Source: Bacillus gaemokensis
GTDB lineage: Bacteria > Bacillota > Bacilli > Bacillales > Bacillaceae_G
Length of the DNA stretch: 64,000 nucleotides
Assembly: GCF_001590835.1 (NCBI RefSeq)
Contig: NZ_LTAQ01000011.1
Coordinates: 1-64,000 of the forward strand
Direction of reading: 5' to 3'
A model generated the notes under the pieces. It searched no databases. It had not been told where the DNA came from and was given only the letters and a program-made list of their open reading frames with translations. Below are positions 17,129 to 25,586 of this stretch, piece by piece. Numbering within the stretch: the first letter of the stretch is position 1; each line of letters starts with the position of its first letter. The position numbers were made by a program, and so were the translations under genes.

Positions 17129-18307
17129 TTATATTTTTGGATCCCACTTTTTACTAATTTGAGTTAGAAGTAATCCTATAAGAACCAGTAAACTTCCTAC
17201 CCATGTTATATTTACGATTGAGCTATGTTTGATGATTATACTACCGATATAGGAACCAGTGGCAATCCCAATGTTGAATGAGGCAATGTTAATGGCTGAA
17301 GCGACATGAGTTGTTTTAGGTGAAATACGTTCAGCCAAAACTAATGTATACAATTGAAGTCCTGGAACATTCATGAAAGCGAATAGTCCCATTAGCATTA
17401 CAGTTATTAAACCTAAAACCTTAAAAGAAACTGTGAAATACAATAATAATAGTACAAGTGCATGAAAGATAAAGATATTTGATAAGGAATGAAGAGGGTG
17501 GGTGTTCGTTACTTTACCACCAATGAGATTTCCTACCGCAATCATGATTCCATAAAGAAAGAGAATGATTGTTACAGTATTGAGAGAATACTTTGTGACA
17601 TTCTGTAACAGTGGAGAAAGATAAGTGAATACGGTAAACGTTCCACTGGAAACGAAAGCAGTTATAATGAACACGAATAATAGTCTTGTATTTGTAAACA
17701 GCTCTTTAAAGTCTTTGAGTGTTGAAGGCTCGCCTTTTTCTTCAGATTTGGGTACAAGTAGAAGAGTTGAAAAATATGCTATGACTCCAATTATAGTAAT
17801 AAATAAGAAGGCCATTCTCCACCCAAATTGTATACCAATGAACGTACCAATTGGAACACCAGTAATAGTGGCGATTGTAAGACCGGAAAACATAATGGAA
17901 ATCGCTTGTGCTCGTTTATTCTCTGAAACTAATGATGCTGCCATTAATGAACCAATCGACATAAAAACGCCATGTGTAAAAGAAGTTATGGTTCTTCCTA
18001 TTAGTAATATATATAGATTTGGGACAAGGACGGATAAACCATTCCCAATTATAAAGACAAGCATCACCAATAATAATAACTTTTTTCTTGGGATTCCTGC
18101 TGTAAGAGAGGTGAGGATAGGTGCGCCTATCGTTACACCTAAAGCATATATTGTAACGGTTAATCCTGCCATGCTAACGGAAACATCTAAGTCATTAGAA
18201 ATTAAGGGGAGTAGACAAACACTGATAAACTCTGTGACACCGATGGTAAAAGCTGAAATAGCCAAAGTTAATAAAGCTAACGTACTGTTGTTTCGTGTAT
18301 TCATCAT
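17129..18307 (-). CDS. MFS transporter (AraJ/PbuE-like DHA1 family)
   Basis: A 392-residue, 12-helix major facilitator permease. The first helices carry the FTIGVTEFISVCLLPLI pattern and the loop LTAGIPRKKLL seen in sugar- or purine-efflux DHA1 members such as AraJ and PbuE. I chose ATG 18305-18307 because TGGAGGTAAT precedes it. The gene is divergent from an ArsR-type repressor with three shared operators between them, so the repressor almost certainly controls it. The substrate is unknown. Confidence 0.87.
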   Translation of the reverse strand: MMNTRNNSTLALLTLAISAFTIGVTEFISVCLLPLISNDLDVSVSMAGLTVTIYALGVTIGAPILTSLTAGIPRKKLLLLVMLVFIIGNGLSVLVPNLYILLIGRTITSFTHGVFMSIGSLMAASLVSENKRAQAISIMFSGLTIATITGVPIGTFIGIQFGWRMAFLFITIIGVIAYFSTLLLVPKSEEKGEPSTLKDFKELFTNTRLLFVFIITAFVSSGTFTVFTYLSPLLQNVTKYSLNTVTIILFLYGIMIAVGNLIGGKVTNTHPLHSLSNIFIFHALVLLLLYFTVSFKVLGLITVMLMGLFAFMNVPGLQLYTLVLAERISPKTTHVASAINIASFNIGIATGSYIGSIIIKHSSIVNITWVGSLLVLIGLLLTQISKKWDPKI

Positions 18308-18336
18308 ATTACCTCCATGTCTGTGAAATTCGGCAT

Positions 18337-18352
18337 ATCGGGAATTGCCGAT
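18337..18352. promoter_or_regulatory. ArsR-type operator 1
   Basis: ATCGGGAATTGCCGAT, with half-sites ATCGG/CCGAT. It is the copy nearest the MFS gene, in its 5' leader. Confidence 0.7.
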
Positions 18353-18377
18353 TATTTTTTCCTTGTTAACTATGTTA

Positions 18378-18393
18378 ATCGGTTTATACCGAT
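18378..18393. promoter_or_regulatory. ArsR-type operator 2
   Basis: ATCGGTTTATACCGAT has perfect ATCGGT/ACCGAT arms. It is the best of the three sites and is placed to cover the MFS promoter. Confidence 0.75.
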
Positions 18394-18432
18394 ATATCAA
18401 AATTTAAAATCCTAAACATGGAATGAGATGAA

Positions 18433-18461
18433 TTGACATATCGTAAATAGCCGATTAATCT
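18433..18461 (+). promoter_or_regulatory. Promoter of the ArsR gene with operator 3 in its spacer
   Basis: TTGACA (18433-18438), a 17-base spacer and TAATCT (18456-18461). The third operator, ATCGTAAATAGCCGAT at 18440-18455, fills the spacer, so repressor binding would block RNA polymerase. The predicted transcript start falls at about 18468, on the start codon. Confidence 0.75.
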
Positions 18462-18467
18462 GGGGAT

Positions 18468-18782
18468 ATGAATAGAATAGAAATTTTTAAAGCACTTTCT
18501 AATGATACTCGTTTAAATATTTTGGAATGGTTGAAAGAACCAGAGAAACACTTTGATAAACCATCAGCTCATTTATCAAAGAACATTAACGAAAAAGGCG
18601 GTGTATGTGTAGGGGATATTCAAGAAAAAGCAAATCTTTCTCAATCAACCATTTCACAATATCTTTCTATGATGCAAAAAGCCGGATTATTAGAATCTAC
18701 AAGACACGGCCAGTGGACATATTATCGGAGAAATGAAGAAACAATTCGAAACATTACAGAGTTTTTAAAACACAATTTATAA
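18468..18782 (+). CDS. ArsR-family transcriptional repressor
   Basis: A 104-residue winged-helix protein: KALSNDTRLNILEWLKEPEK at the N-terminus, recognition helix LSQSTISQYLSMMQKAGLLE (about residues 62-81) and wing RHGQWTYYR. A stretch between helices 2 and 3 (HFDKPSAHLSKNINEKGGVCVGD) is longer than in short ArsR members. There is no CxC metal motif, so it probably senses a small organic ligand. The start must be near 18468 because family homology begins at once, yet only TGGGGA sits 2 bases upstream; the mRNA may be leaderless. Confidence 0.88.
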   Translation: MNRIEIFKALSNDTRLNILEWLKEPEKHFDKPSAHLSKNINEKGGVCVGDIQEKANLSQSTISQYLSMMQKAGLLESTRHGQWTYYRRNEETIRNITEFLKHNL

Positions 18783-18866
18783 TTATGATTTATCACATTA
18801 AGTTTAGATAGTTACGGTTTCTCTAAAGATGTGAATCAAGTTTCAGGTATCAGATTCGATAAGGAA

Positions 18867-18914
18867 TAAAAAAGCAAGCGCCGTTTGAAATATGAAACGA
18901 TGCTTGCTTTTTTA
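18867..18914 (+). terminator. Terminator of the ArsR gene
   Basis: AAAAAAGCAAGC and GCTTGCTTTTTT form the outer stem, with GTTT/AAAC pairing inside. Confidence 0.85.
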
Positions 18915-18957
18915 GTATTGTATTTTGTAGAGAGGAAGGTCTATTATTTGCCTTGTC

Positions 18958-18989
18958 CGTAATTGCATCAACAATGTGATGCAATTACG
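18958..18989. repeat. Perfect 13-bp inverted repeat within a decayed region
   Basis: CGTAATTGCATCA and TGATGCAATTACG flank the 6-base loop ACAATG. No T-run follows. From about 18975 to 19146 a frame reads CDAITHRPIKQKRKNIHVIG, one stop, then PRYDRTNSQPTFPEIEELNL and CQNTAGSEWGRDRM. This looks like a former coding region that I cannot identify. Confidence 0.5.
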
Positions 18990-19148
18990 CATCGACCAAT
19001 CAAACAAAAACGTAAAAATATACATGTAATCGGACTGTAGCCGCGATATGACCGTACTAATTCGCAACCAACCTTTCCCGAAATAGAGGAATTGAACTTA
19101 CTTTGTCAAAATACTGCCGGAAGTGAGTGGGGAAGGGATAGGATGTAG

Positions 19149-19751
19149 TTGAATAGGATCGAGTATATGCTAGTGATTGTGATAGCTTTTGTTAGTCTGT
19201 ATATGTATGTACTAGCCAATGTTCATGCTTGTGATTGTGTGCCACAACAGACCGAGGGATCATTTAAGAAAGATGATACGGTATTTGAAGGGACAGTACT
19301 CGAAATTCAAGAGTGAAAGGAAAAGAATGAGACAGGACAAGTTATATTGTTTGAAGTGAAGAAAAACTGGAAAGGCGCAGATTCTTCTCAAATTATTATT
19401 TATACGACTGGTGGCTCCTGTATGTTTCCTTTTGCGAAAGGAGGAGAATATCTTGTGTTTTCTTCTCAGAGAGGGACAGAAGATCAGTTATATACTTCTA
19501 GTTGTAGTGGGACGAAACCATTAGCAAGGGCTGAAACGGATATATCCGTTTTAAGTCATATTACAAAGGGAAATGTTCCGACAAAACAAGTGAATCTTGA
19601 AGGAGATATGCCAAATCATTCTAAAATAAGCAATACTGCTATTGTTGCTGTAGTAGCATTGTTTGCCATCATTATAGGCGTGTTTGTAATAAGACGTATG
19701 CGCAAAAAAATGATGAATGGGATAGAAAAATATCAATTTTCTTTATGGTAG
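19149..19751 (+). pseudogene. NTR/TIMP-like secreted membrane-anchored protein interrupted by one TGA
   Basis: A frame from TTG 19149 gives a signal peptide ending at NVHA, then CDCVPQQ, the Cys-x-Cys start typical of TIMP/netrin-like (NTR) domains. After 55 codons an in-frame TGA (19314-19316) interrupts it. Reading continues without shift as KEKNETGQVILFEVKKNWKG and later Cys residues (GGSCMF, SSCSG) that would form the disulfides, then a membrane helix (about 19640-19690) and basic tail RRMRKK. Only one base change (TGG to TGA would do) separates it from an intact gene of about 200 residues. It may be a recent pseudogene, a read-through gene or an error. Confidence 0.65.
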
Positions 19752-19802
19752 TAAGTGGAGTTTAGGCTTGTGAAAGCTACATAGTTATGCTAAGATTTAT
19801 GT

Positions 19803-19998
19803 AACTTTTAATGAACGGAGGGGTCTCCTTTGATCTTAATCAGATTACGTCTCAATACTTTGTGCCGATAATTGAATAGCGCTCAAAGGCTCTGTCTGTG
19901 TACAGAGTGAACGGGATTGGTCTGCCTATTTTAAAGGAACCCTTTATTGAACTTATATGTGAAAAGAGGGAGGGACGAATACGCCCTCTTTTTGTTTT
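19803..19998 (+). ncRNA. Candidate structured small RNA of about 195 nt upstream of hflX
   Basis: A promoter-like pair TTGTGA (19768-19773), 17-base spacer and TAAGAT (19791-19796) predicts a start near 19803. GGGGTCTCCTTT near the 5' end pairs with AAAGGAACCC near 19935-19950, enclosing a hairpin CTCTGT-CTGTGT-ACAGAG. A strong terminator (GAGGG...CCCTCTTTTT, 19961-19998) ends it. There is no good ORF. I cannot assign it to a known RNA class; size and closing helix recall 6S RNA only in a general way. Confidence 0.4.
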
Positions 19999-20127
19999 GC
20001 CTTTAAAAATAGAATGATGTGATATAGGTGTGCATTTCTTTGGATACGTATATCATTTGGGACTTTTTGACCATTTAACAAGTTGAAAGTCATGCTTTCT
20101 TTTGTTTATTTGGTATACCGTTTTACG

Positions 20128-20160
20128 AAAAACACAGGCAGTGACCTGTGTTTTTTATTT
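20128..20160 (+). terminator. Terminator/attenuator in the hflX leader
   Basis: AAAAACACAGG pairs with CCTGTGTTTTTT 30 bases before the hflX start. A strong terminator placed inside a leader and directly before a ribosome-rescue GTPase gene suggests attenuation, as known for antibiotic-responsive leaders in other Firmicutes. It could instead end a transcript from upstream. Confidence 0.65.
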
Positions 20161-20188
20161 TATGTAATCGAAATGGAGGAATGAATAT

Positions 20189-21448
20189 ATGGAAGAGATA
20201 GTACAAAAAGCAATATTAGTTGGTGTGAATTTAAATAATGAAAGTGATTTTGAATATTCAATGGAGGAATTAGCAAATCTTGCGGAAGCATGTGATGTGG
20301 AAGTGTTAGGTCAAGTTACGCAAAATTTACATCGTGTAAATCCATCACATTACCTTGGAAAAGGTAAGATTGAAGAAGTATCGGTTTTTGTAAAGGAAGC
20401 AGATGCGAATATGGTCATTTTTAATGATGAGTTATCGCCTTCACAAATTCGCAATTTAGAAGAAGATTTGGATTGTAAAGTAATTGATCGGACCATTTTA
20501 ATTTTAGATATTTTTGCGCAGCGTGCTAAGACGAAAGAAGCACAATTGCAAGTAGAAGTAGCACATTTGCAATATATGATGCCTCGTTTAATCGGTCTTC
20601 GTGAATCGTTAGGAAGACAGAGCGGCGGCGTTGGTACGAAAAACAAAGGTGTCGGTGAGAAGAAATTAGAGCTAGACCGTCGTAAGATTGAAGAACAAAT
20701 TGCAGCGTTAAATAAAGAATTAGAAGCGCTTGTTGCCCAGCGTCAAACGCAGCGTAAACAGCGTAAGAAAAAAGAAGTCCCTGTTGTTTCGTTGGTAGGA
20801 TATACAAATGCAGGGAAATCAACGACGATGAATGCGATGCTTGAAATTTTTAACGGTTCTATCGAGAAACAAGTATTTGAAAAGGATATGTTGTTCGCGA
20901 CGTTAGAAACATCTGTACGAAATATCGGACTTCCGGATAATAAATCTTTCTTATTAACAGATACAGTTGGATTTGTAAGTAAATTACCACATCATCTTGT
21001 AAAAGCATTCCGTTCGACGTTAGAAGAAGTAGCGGAAGCAGATTTACTTATTCATGTGGTGGATTATGCAAATCCAAATTATGAACAATTAATTGAGATT
21101 ACAAATCAAACACTAAAGAAAATGGGAGTTGAAAATATCCCAACGATTTATGCTTATAATAAGTCGGATATGATGGATGTTGAGATTCCGCAAGTACAGG
21201 AGAATCGTGTATATTTATCTGCAAAACAAAAAGTGGGCATTCAGGAACTCGTTGAAATGATTCGGTCACACATTTATAAAGAATATACAAAGTGCGAAAT
21301 GATGATTCCTTATGATCAAGGGCAAGTTGTTTCCTACTTCAATGAACATGCCCATGTTTTATCTACAAGTTATGAAAATGAAGGCACAAAGATTTCACTC
21401 GAATGTAAGACGAGTGATTTTGAGAAGTATAAGCGTTTTGTAATGTAA
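20189..21448 (+). CDS. hflX: GTPase HflX
   Basis: A 419-residue ribosome-associated GTPase of the Obg-HflX superfamily. The N-terminal HflX domain includes the phrase HYLGKGKIEEV; a Gly-rich/coiled linker (about 140-190) precedes the G domain with G1 GYTNAGKST (about 203-211), G3 DTVGFV and G4 NKSD. In bacteria HflX splits or rescues stalled 70S ribosomes under heat or antibiotic stress. It stands alone with its own leader and terminators on both sides. Confidence 0.95.
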   Translation: MEEIVQKAILVGVNLNNESDFEYSMEELANLAEACDVEVLGQVTQNLHRVNPSHYLGKGKIEEVSVFVKEADANMVIFNDELSPSQIRNLEEDLDCKVIDRTILILDIFAQRAKTKEAQLQVEVAHLQYMMPRLIGLRESLGRQSGGVGTKNKGVGEKKLELDRRKIEEQIAALNKELEALVAQRQTQRKQRKKKEVPVVSLVGYTNAGKSTTMNAMLEIFNGSIEKQVFEKDMLFATLETSVRNIGLPDNKSFLLTDTVGFVSKLPHHLVKAFRSTLEEVAEADLLIHVVDYANPNYEQLIEITNQTLKKMGVENIPTIYAYNKSDMMDVEIPQVQENRVYLSAKQKVGIQELVEMIRSHIYKEYTKCEMMIPYDQGQVVSYFNEHAHVLSTSYENEGTKISLECKTSDFEKYKRFVM

Positions 21449-21450
21449 AG

Positions 21451-21489
21451 AAAAAAGGCGATCCTATTTTTGGTAGGATCGCTTTTTTT
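21451..21489. terminator. Bidirectional terminator
   Basis: AAAAAAGGCGATCCTA and TAGGATCGCTTTTTTT between convergent hflX and the oligopeptide-binding protein gene. Confidence 0.9.
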
Positions 21490-21491
21490 CT

Positions 21492-23132
21492 TTACTCCGT
21501 CATGTAAGCCCATTTGTAAGAGTAAATTCCCGCGAATGGACGAACGACAACATCTTTTACAGTTGGACGTTCTAAATAAACAAGTCCTGACTGGAAGATT
21601 GGAGCGATTGCTGCATCGTCTTCCACTAAAATCTTTTCAGCATCTTGGAACGCCTTCCAACGTGCTGATAAATCATTTAGTAGGGAAGAGCCGGCATTTT
21701 GAATGAATTCATCATATTTTTTGTTAGAGTAGTTCATTCTATTGAAGGAACCGTCTGTTACAAACATATCTAAAAATGTCATTGGATCTGGATAGTCGGC
21801 TCCCCATGAAGAAAGTGAAATTTCAAAGTCACCGTTTCCTTCATGATCTAAGAACGCTTTTACCGGAAGTGGACTTAATGTAATCTTTAACCCAGGTAAG
21901 TTTTTCTCTAATTCACCTTTTAAGTATTCACTAATCTTTTTATCATTTGATTCGTCAGTTGTTAAAATGGAAAGAGAAACGTTTTGCATATTTGTTTCTT
22001 TTTTTGCAGTTTCCCATAATTTTTTTGCTTCTTTTATATTTGTTTCTACATTTAGATTACTTGTACTACGAAAATCTTTATTGTCAGGTCCCTTTACAAA
22101 TCCTTTTGGAATAAGGGCATTGGCAGGAGTAGAGCCGTTGTTTAAAATTGTGTTTGCTACGCCTTTTTTATCAAATGCAAGAGAAATAGCTTTTCGTGCA
22201 TTTTTATTTGCAAGTAATGGATTCTTTTGATTGAACCGGAAGAAACTCACAGAAGGGCGCGATTTTTTCTTTAAACTTGAGTCTTTTTGATATTTATCAA
22301 CGAATTCCGAATTAATGATGATACGGTCTACTTGTTTTCCCTCAAATAAGTTAACTGCTGTAGAAGTATCTTTCACGATATTTACATTAATTTCATTTAG
22401 TTTTACGTTTTTATTATCCCAATAGTTTGGGTTCTTTTTCATTTTATAGCTTGCATCATGTTTCCATTCACTTAATACAAATGGCCCGTTATAAACTACA
22501 TTTGCAGCTTCAAGTCCATAATTTTTCCCTTGAGCTTCTACCACTTTTTGATTTTGAGGATAGAATGTTGCGAATCCCATTAAACCTAAAAAGTAGGGAA
22601 CAGGATGTTCAAGTTGTATTTCAAGTGTTTTATCATCGAGAGCTTTTACACCAAATGAATCGATTGGTAATTCTTTTTTGTTAATTTTTTCGGCATTTTT
22701 AATATCAAACATAATGTGTGCATATTCAGAGGCAGTCTCTGGACTTACAGCACGTTTCCATGCGTACTCGAAATCATGTGCAGTTACAGGGTCACCATTT
22801 GACCATTTTGAATCGTGAAGTTTAAATGTGTATGTTTTTCCATCTCCACTTAATTTGTAAGATTCAGCAGCAGCTGGAACTGGTTTGTCATCTGGTCCAG
22901 GCATATAGAGTCCTTCCATAACATTATTTAATGCTCCGTAAGAAAAACCATCAGATGCAATGGATGAATCAAGTGTAGAAATTTCCCCAGATTCTACAAT
23001 GTTTAGCACTTGTTTTGAAGCTGTTTTTTTCTTTTCTGAGCTAGAGGTTGTCTCTTGTTTTTGACCACATGCAGATAAAAATACTGATAGTGTGAGTGAG
23101 AGTGCAACCATCCCTTTTATCTTTTTCTTCAT
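21492..23132 (-). CDS. Oligopeptide-binding lipoprotein (OppA-like, SBP family 5)
   Basis: A lipoprotein of about 546 residues. The signal peptide ends SVFLSAC (lipobox), followed by a Ser/Lys linker and a peptide-binding domain with WSNGDPVTAHDFEYAWKRA, YNGPFVL and YPDPMTFLDMF. It captures peptides outside the cell for an Opp-type ABC importer, but no permease or ATPase genes lie here, so it is an orphan receptor. ATG 23130-23132 sits 9 bases after AAAGG; an ATG three codons upstream is an alternative. A paralogue lies at 58862-60490. Confidence 0.9.
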   Translation of the reverse strand: MKKKIKGMVALSLTLSVFLSACGQKQETTSSSEKKKTASKQVLNIVESGEISTLDSSIASDGFSYGALNNVMEGLYMPGPDDKPVPAAAESYKLSGDGKTYTFKLHDSKWSNGDPVTAHDFEYAWKRAVSPETASEYAHIMFDIKNAEKINKKELPIDSFGVKALDDKTLEIQLEHPVPYFLGLMGFATFYPQNQKVVEAQGKNYGLEAANVVYNGPFVLSEWKHDASYKMKKNPNYWDNKNVKLNEINVNIVKDTSTAVNLFEGKQVDRIIINSEFVDKYQKDSSLKKKSRPSVSFFRFNQKNPLLANKNARKAISLAFDKKGVANTILNNGSTPANALIPKGFVKGPDNKDFRSTSNLNVETNIKEAKKLWETAKKETNMQNVSLSILTTDESNDKKISEYLKGELEKNLPGLKITLSPLPVKAFLDHEGNGDFEISLSSWGADYPDPMTFLDMFVTDGSFNRMNYSNKKYDEFIQNAGSSLLNDLSARWKAFQDAEKILVEDDAAIAPIFQSGLVYLERPTVKDVVVRPFAGIYSYKWAYMTE

Positions 23133-23383
23133 AGCTGTCATCCTTTCCCTTCATCTCTTGCCTAAGTATAAAAGAAGATAAAGAAAATTTCTATAATTAA
23201 ATCTGATAAATCCTATACAAAAACAATAAATTAAGAGGTTTATATAAACTCGAAGTTGTGTGGCTGGAAAAAGAAGCAAAACCAGTATAGAATAGAAAAT
23301 ATTTCAAAAATCAGAAATTATTACAGTAGGTGTAATACTAATTAGTTACATTTTCTGTTTTTTGAGGAAGGAGAGAGTGAAAT

Positions 23384-24592
23384 ATGCAGGCAGTTTCGAA
23401 AGAGAATACAGTGGCCACGCCAACGATTTATCGCATTTTATTTGCGATTAGTTTTGGACATTTTTTAAATGATTCGATGCAGGCAGTTGTACCAGCACTG
23501 TTTCCTATTTTGGAAAAATCGATGAATTTATCCTATATGCAGGTGGGGTGGATTGCCTTTGCGTTAAATATGACGTCATCGATTATGCAACCGGTGTTTG
23601 GGATGTACTCTGATAAGAAGCCATCGCCATTTTTATTACCACTCGGTATGTTTTCAAGTATGCTTGGGATGATTGGACTTGCGTTTGCACCAAACTTTAT
23701 TATCGTTATTATTTCTGTTTTATTTATTGGATTAGGATCAGCAGTCTTTCATCCTGAAGGAGCACGTGTTGCTTATATGGCAGCTGGTGCAAAGCGTGGT
23801 TTGGCGCAGTCGATTTATCAAGTAGGGGGAAATACAGGGAATTCTCTTGCTCCAATTTTTACAGCGTTAATTTTCGTTCCGCTTGGTCAAATCGGGGCAC
23901 TTGGCTTTACAGGCTTTGCGGTGGTCGGTATTGTATTATTAATTTTCGTTTCAAGTTGGTACAAAAATGAGTTAATAAATGGTGCCGTACGAAGAAAGAA
24001 ACGTGCTGCACTTGAGGCTGAGAATGCAATTGTTAGTACACATATAAAATTTGTAATTGTTCTTCTGGTCTTCTTAACCTTTGTTCGTTCTTGGTATGGA
24101 GCTGGTATTGGGAATTTCTATCAGTTTTATTTAATTGAGCATTACGGTTTGTCTATTCAAAATGCGCAGTACTTTGTATTTGCTTTTATGATTGCTGGTG
24201 TTCTCGGTACATTCTTTGGTGGACCGTTAGCAGATCGGTTTGGGAAGAAAAATATTATCGTATTTTCGATGCTAGGTTCTGCACCACTGGCGCTTTTATT
24301 ACCACATGTTTCTCTTGCGTGGGTTGTGCCACTATTTATCTGTATTGGTTTCATTAGTTCTAGTAGTTTTAGTGTTATCGTTGTGTACGCACAAGAGCTT
24401 GTTCCAGGAAAAGTGGGAATGGTGTCAGGGTTAATTGTTGGCCTTGCATTTGGTCTTGGAGCGTTAGGAGCTGTTGTTCTTGGGAAATTAGCAGATGTGT
24501 ATAGCTTGCAACTTATTATGGTATTATGTAGTTGTTTACCATTAATTGGACTTACATCATGGCTACTGCCAAGCGACCGAAAATTAGTATAG
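23384..24592 (+). CDS. MFS transporter, fosmidomycin-resistance (Fsr) type
   Basis: A 402-residue, 12-helix MFS permease. The N-terminal phrase FGHFLNDSMQAVVPALFPIL and AVFHPEGARVAY are characteristic of the Fsr family, which exports fosmidomycin and related compounds. AAGGAGAGAG precedes the ATG. The cysteine synthase-like gene follows 15 bases later, so the two are co-transcribed, which hints at a sulfur- or amino-acid-linked substrate (inference). Confidence 0.87.
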   Translation: MQAVSKENTVATPTIYRILFAISFGHFLNDSMQAVVPALFPILEKSMNLSYMQVGWIAFALNMTSSIMQPVFGMYSDKKPSPFLLPLGMFSSMLGMIGLAFAPNFIIVIISVLFIGLGSAVFHPEGARVAYMAAGAKRGLAQSIYQVGGNTGNSLAPIFTALIFVPLGQIGALGFTGFAVVGIVLLIFVSSWYKNELINGAVRRKKRAALEAENAIVSTHIKFVIVLLVFLTFVRSWYGAGIGNFYQFYLIEHYGLSIQNAQYFVFAFMIAGVLGTFFGGPLADRFGKKNIIVFSMLGSAPLALLLPHVSLAWVVPLFICIGFISSSSFSVIVVYAQELVPGKVGMVSGLIVGLAFGLGALGAVVLGKLADVYSLQLIMVLCSCLPLIGLTSWLLPSDRKLV

Positions 24593-24607
24593 AATAGGGG
24601 ATACGCT

Positions 24608-25525
24608 ATGAAACGATGTCACAACGTTACAGAATTAATTGGAGATACACCTGTCGTACGTTTATCTCGCTTCGTTCCAGAAGATGCAGCGGATGTATAT
24701 GTGAAATTAGAAATGTTTAATCCATCTCGAAGCGTGAAGGACCGTGCTGCCTATAATTTAATTCATATGGCGGAAGAGAATGGCCATATTCAGCCTGGCG
24801 ATACGATTATTGAACCAACAAGTGGAAATACAGGGATTGGTTTAGCGATGAATGCAGCTGCTAAAGGGTATAAAGCGATTTTAATTATGCCAGATAATAT
24901 GTCAAAAGAACGGATTAATTTATTGAAGGCATATGGAGCAGAGGTAGTATTAACGCCCGCGGAACAAAGAATGCCGGGAGCAATTGCGAAGGCAGTAGAA
25001 TTACAAAAACAAATACCAAATAGTTTTATTCCGCAGCAGTTTGAAAATCCAGCAAATCCGAATATTCATCGTTATACAACAGCTCTTGAAATTTATGAGC
25101 AAATGGATGGAGAGTTAGATGCTTTTGTAGCAACCGCTGGAACTGGTGGAACTATCACAGGAACAGGGGAAACGTTAAAAGAGAAATTACCGGACTTATA
25201 TATTGCGGTAGTAGAACCAAAAGGATCTCCTGTTTTATCTGGTGGTGTTCCAGGGCCTCATAAACTAGTTGGAACAAGTCCCGGATTCGTTCCGAAAAAC
25301 TTAAATACAGAAGTATACAATGAAATCATTCAAATTGGAGATGAAGAGGCGCTTACTACCATGAGGAATCTAGCGAAGCAAGAGGGGATATTAGTAGGTC
25401 CATCTTCAGGTGCGTCGGTTTATGCCGCAATCATGATAGCGAAACGGTTAGGTGCTGGAAAGAAAGTATTATGTATTGCGCCTGATACGGGAGAACGCTA
25501 TTTAAGTATGGGATTGTTTGAATAA
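24608..25525 (+). CDS. cysK: Cysteine synthase family protein (PLP-dependent)
   Basis: A 305-residue fold-type II PLP enzyme making cysteine from O-acetylserine and sulfide. The PLP Lys is in SRSVKDRAA (about Lys44), the substrate/PLP loop is PTSGNTGIGLA (about 74-84), and the phosphate-binding loop is TAGTGGTITGTG (about 176-187). It is likely the second gene of an operon with the MFS exporter. Bacillus cereus-group genomes carry several CysK/CysM paralogues, so the exact substrate may differ. Confidence 0.88.
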   Translation: MKRCHNVTELIGDTPVVRLSRFVPEDAADVYVKLEMFNPSRSVKDRAAYNLIHMAEENGHIQPGDTIIEPTSGNTGIGLAMNAAAKGYKAILIMPDNMSKERINLLKAYGAEVVLTPAEQRMPGAIAKAVELQKQIPNSFIPQQFENPANPNIHRYTTALEIYEQMDGELDAFVATAGTGGTITGTGETLKEKLPDLYIAVVEPKGSPVLSGGVPGPHKLVGTSPGFVPKNLNTEVYNEIIQIGDEEALTTMRNLAKQEGILVGPSSGASVYAAIMIAKRLGAGKKVLCIAPDTGERYLSMGLFE

Positions 25526-25546
25526 TGGTTTCTTTTGAAAAGAATA

Positions 25547-25584
25547 GAAAAAGGTGTAGCTATTTTTAGGCTACACCTTTTTTA
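25547..25584. terminator. Bidirectional terminator
   Basis: AAAAAGGTGTAGC and GCTACACCTTTTTT between convergent cysK-like and murJ-like genes. Confidence 0.9.
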
Positions 25585-25586
25585 CG

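Noticed and set aside
17625-18326. Plus-strand frame of 233 codons opposite the MFS transporter
   Set aside because: Long only because of codon bias in the opposite gene; no ribosome site, and the transporter frame is clear.
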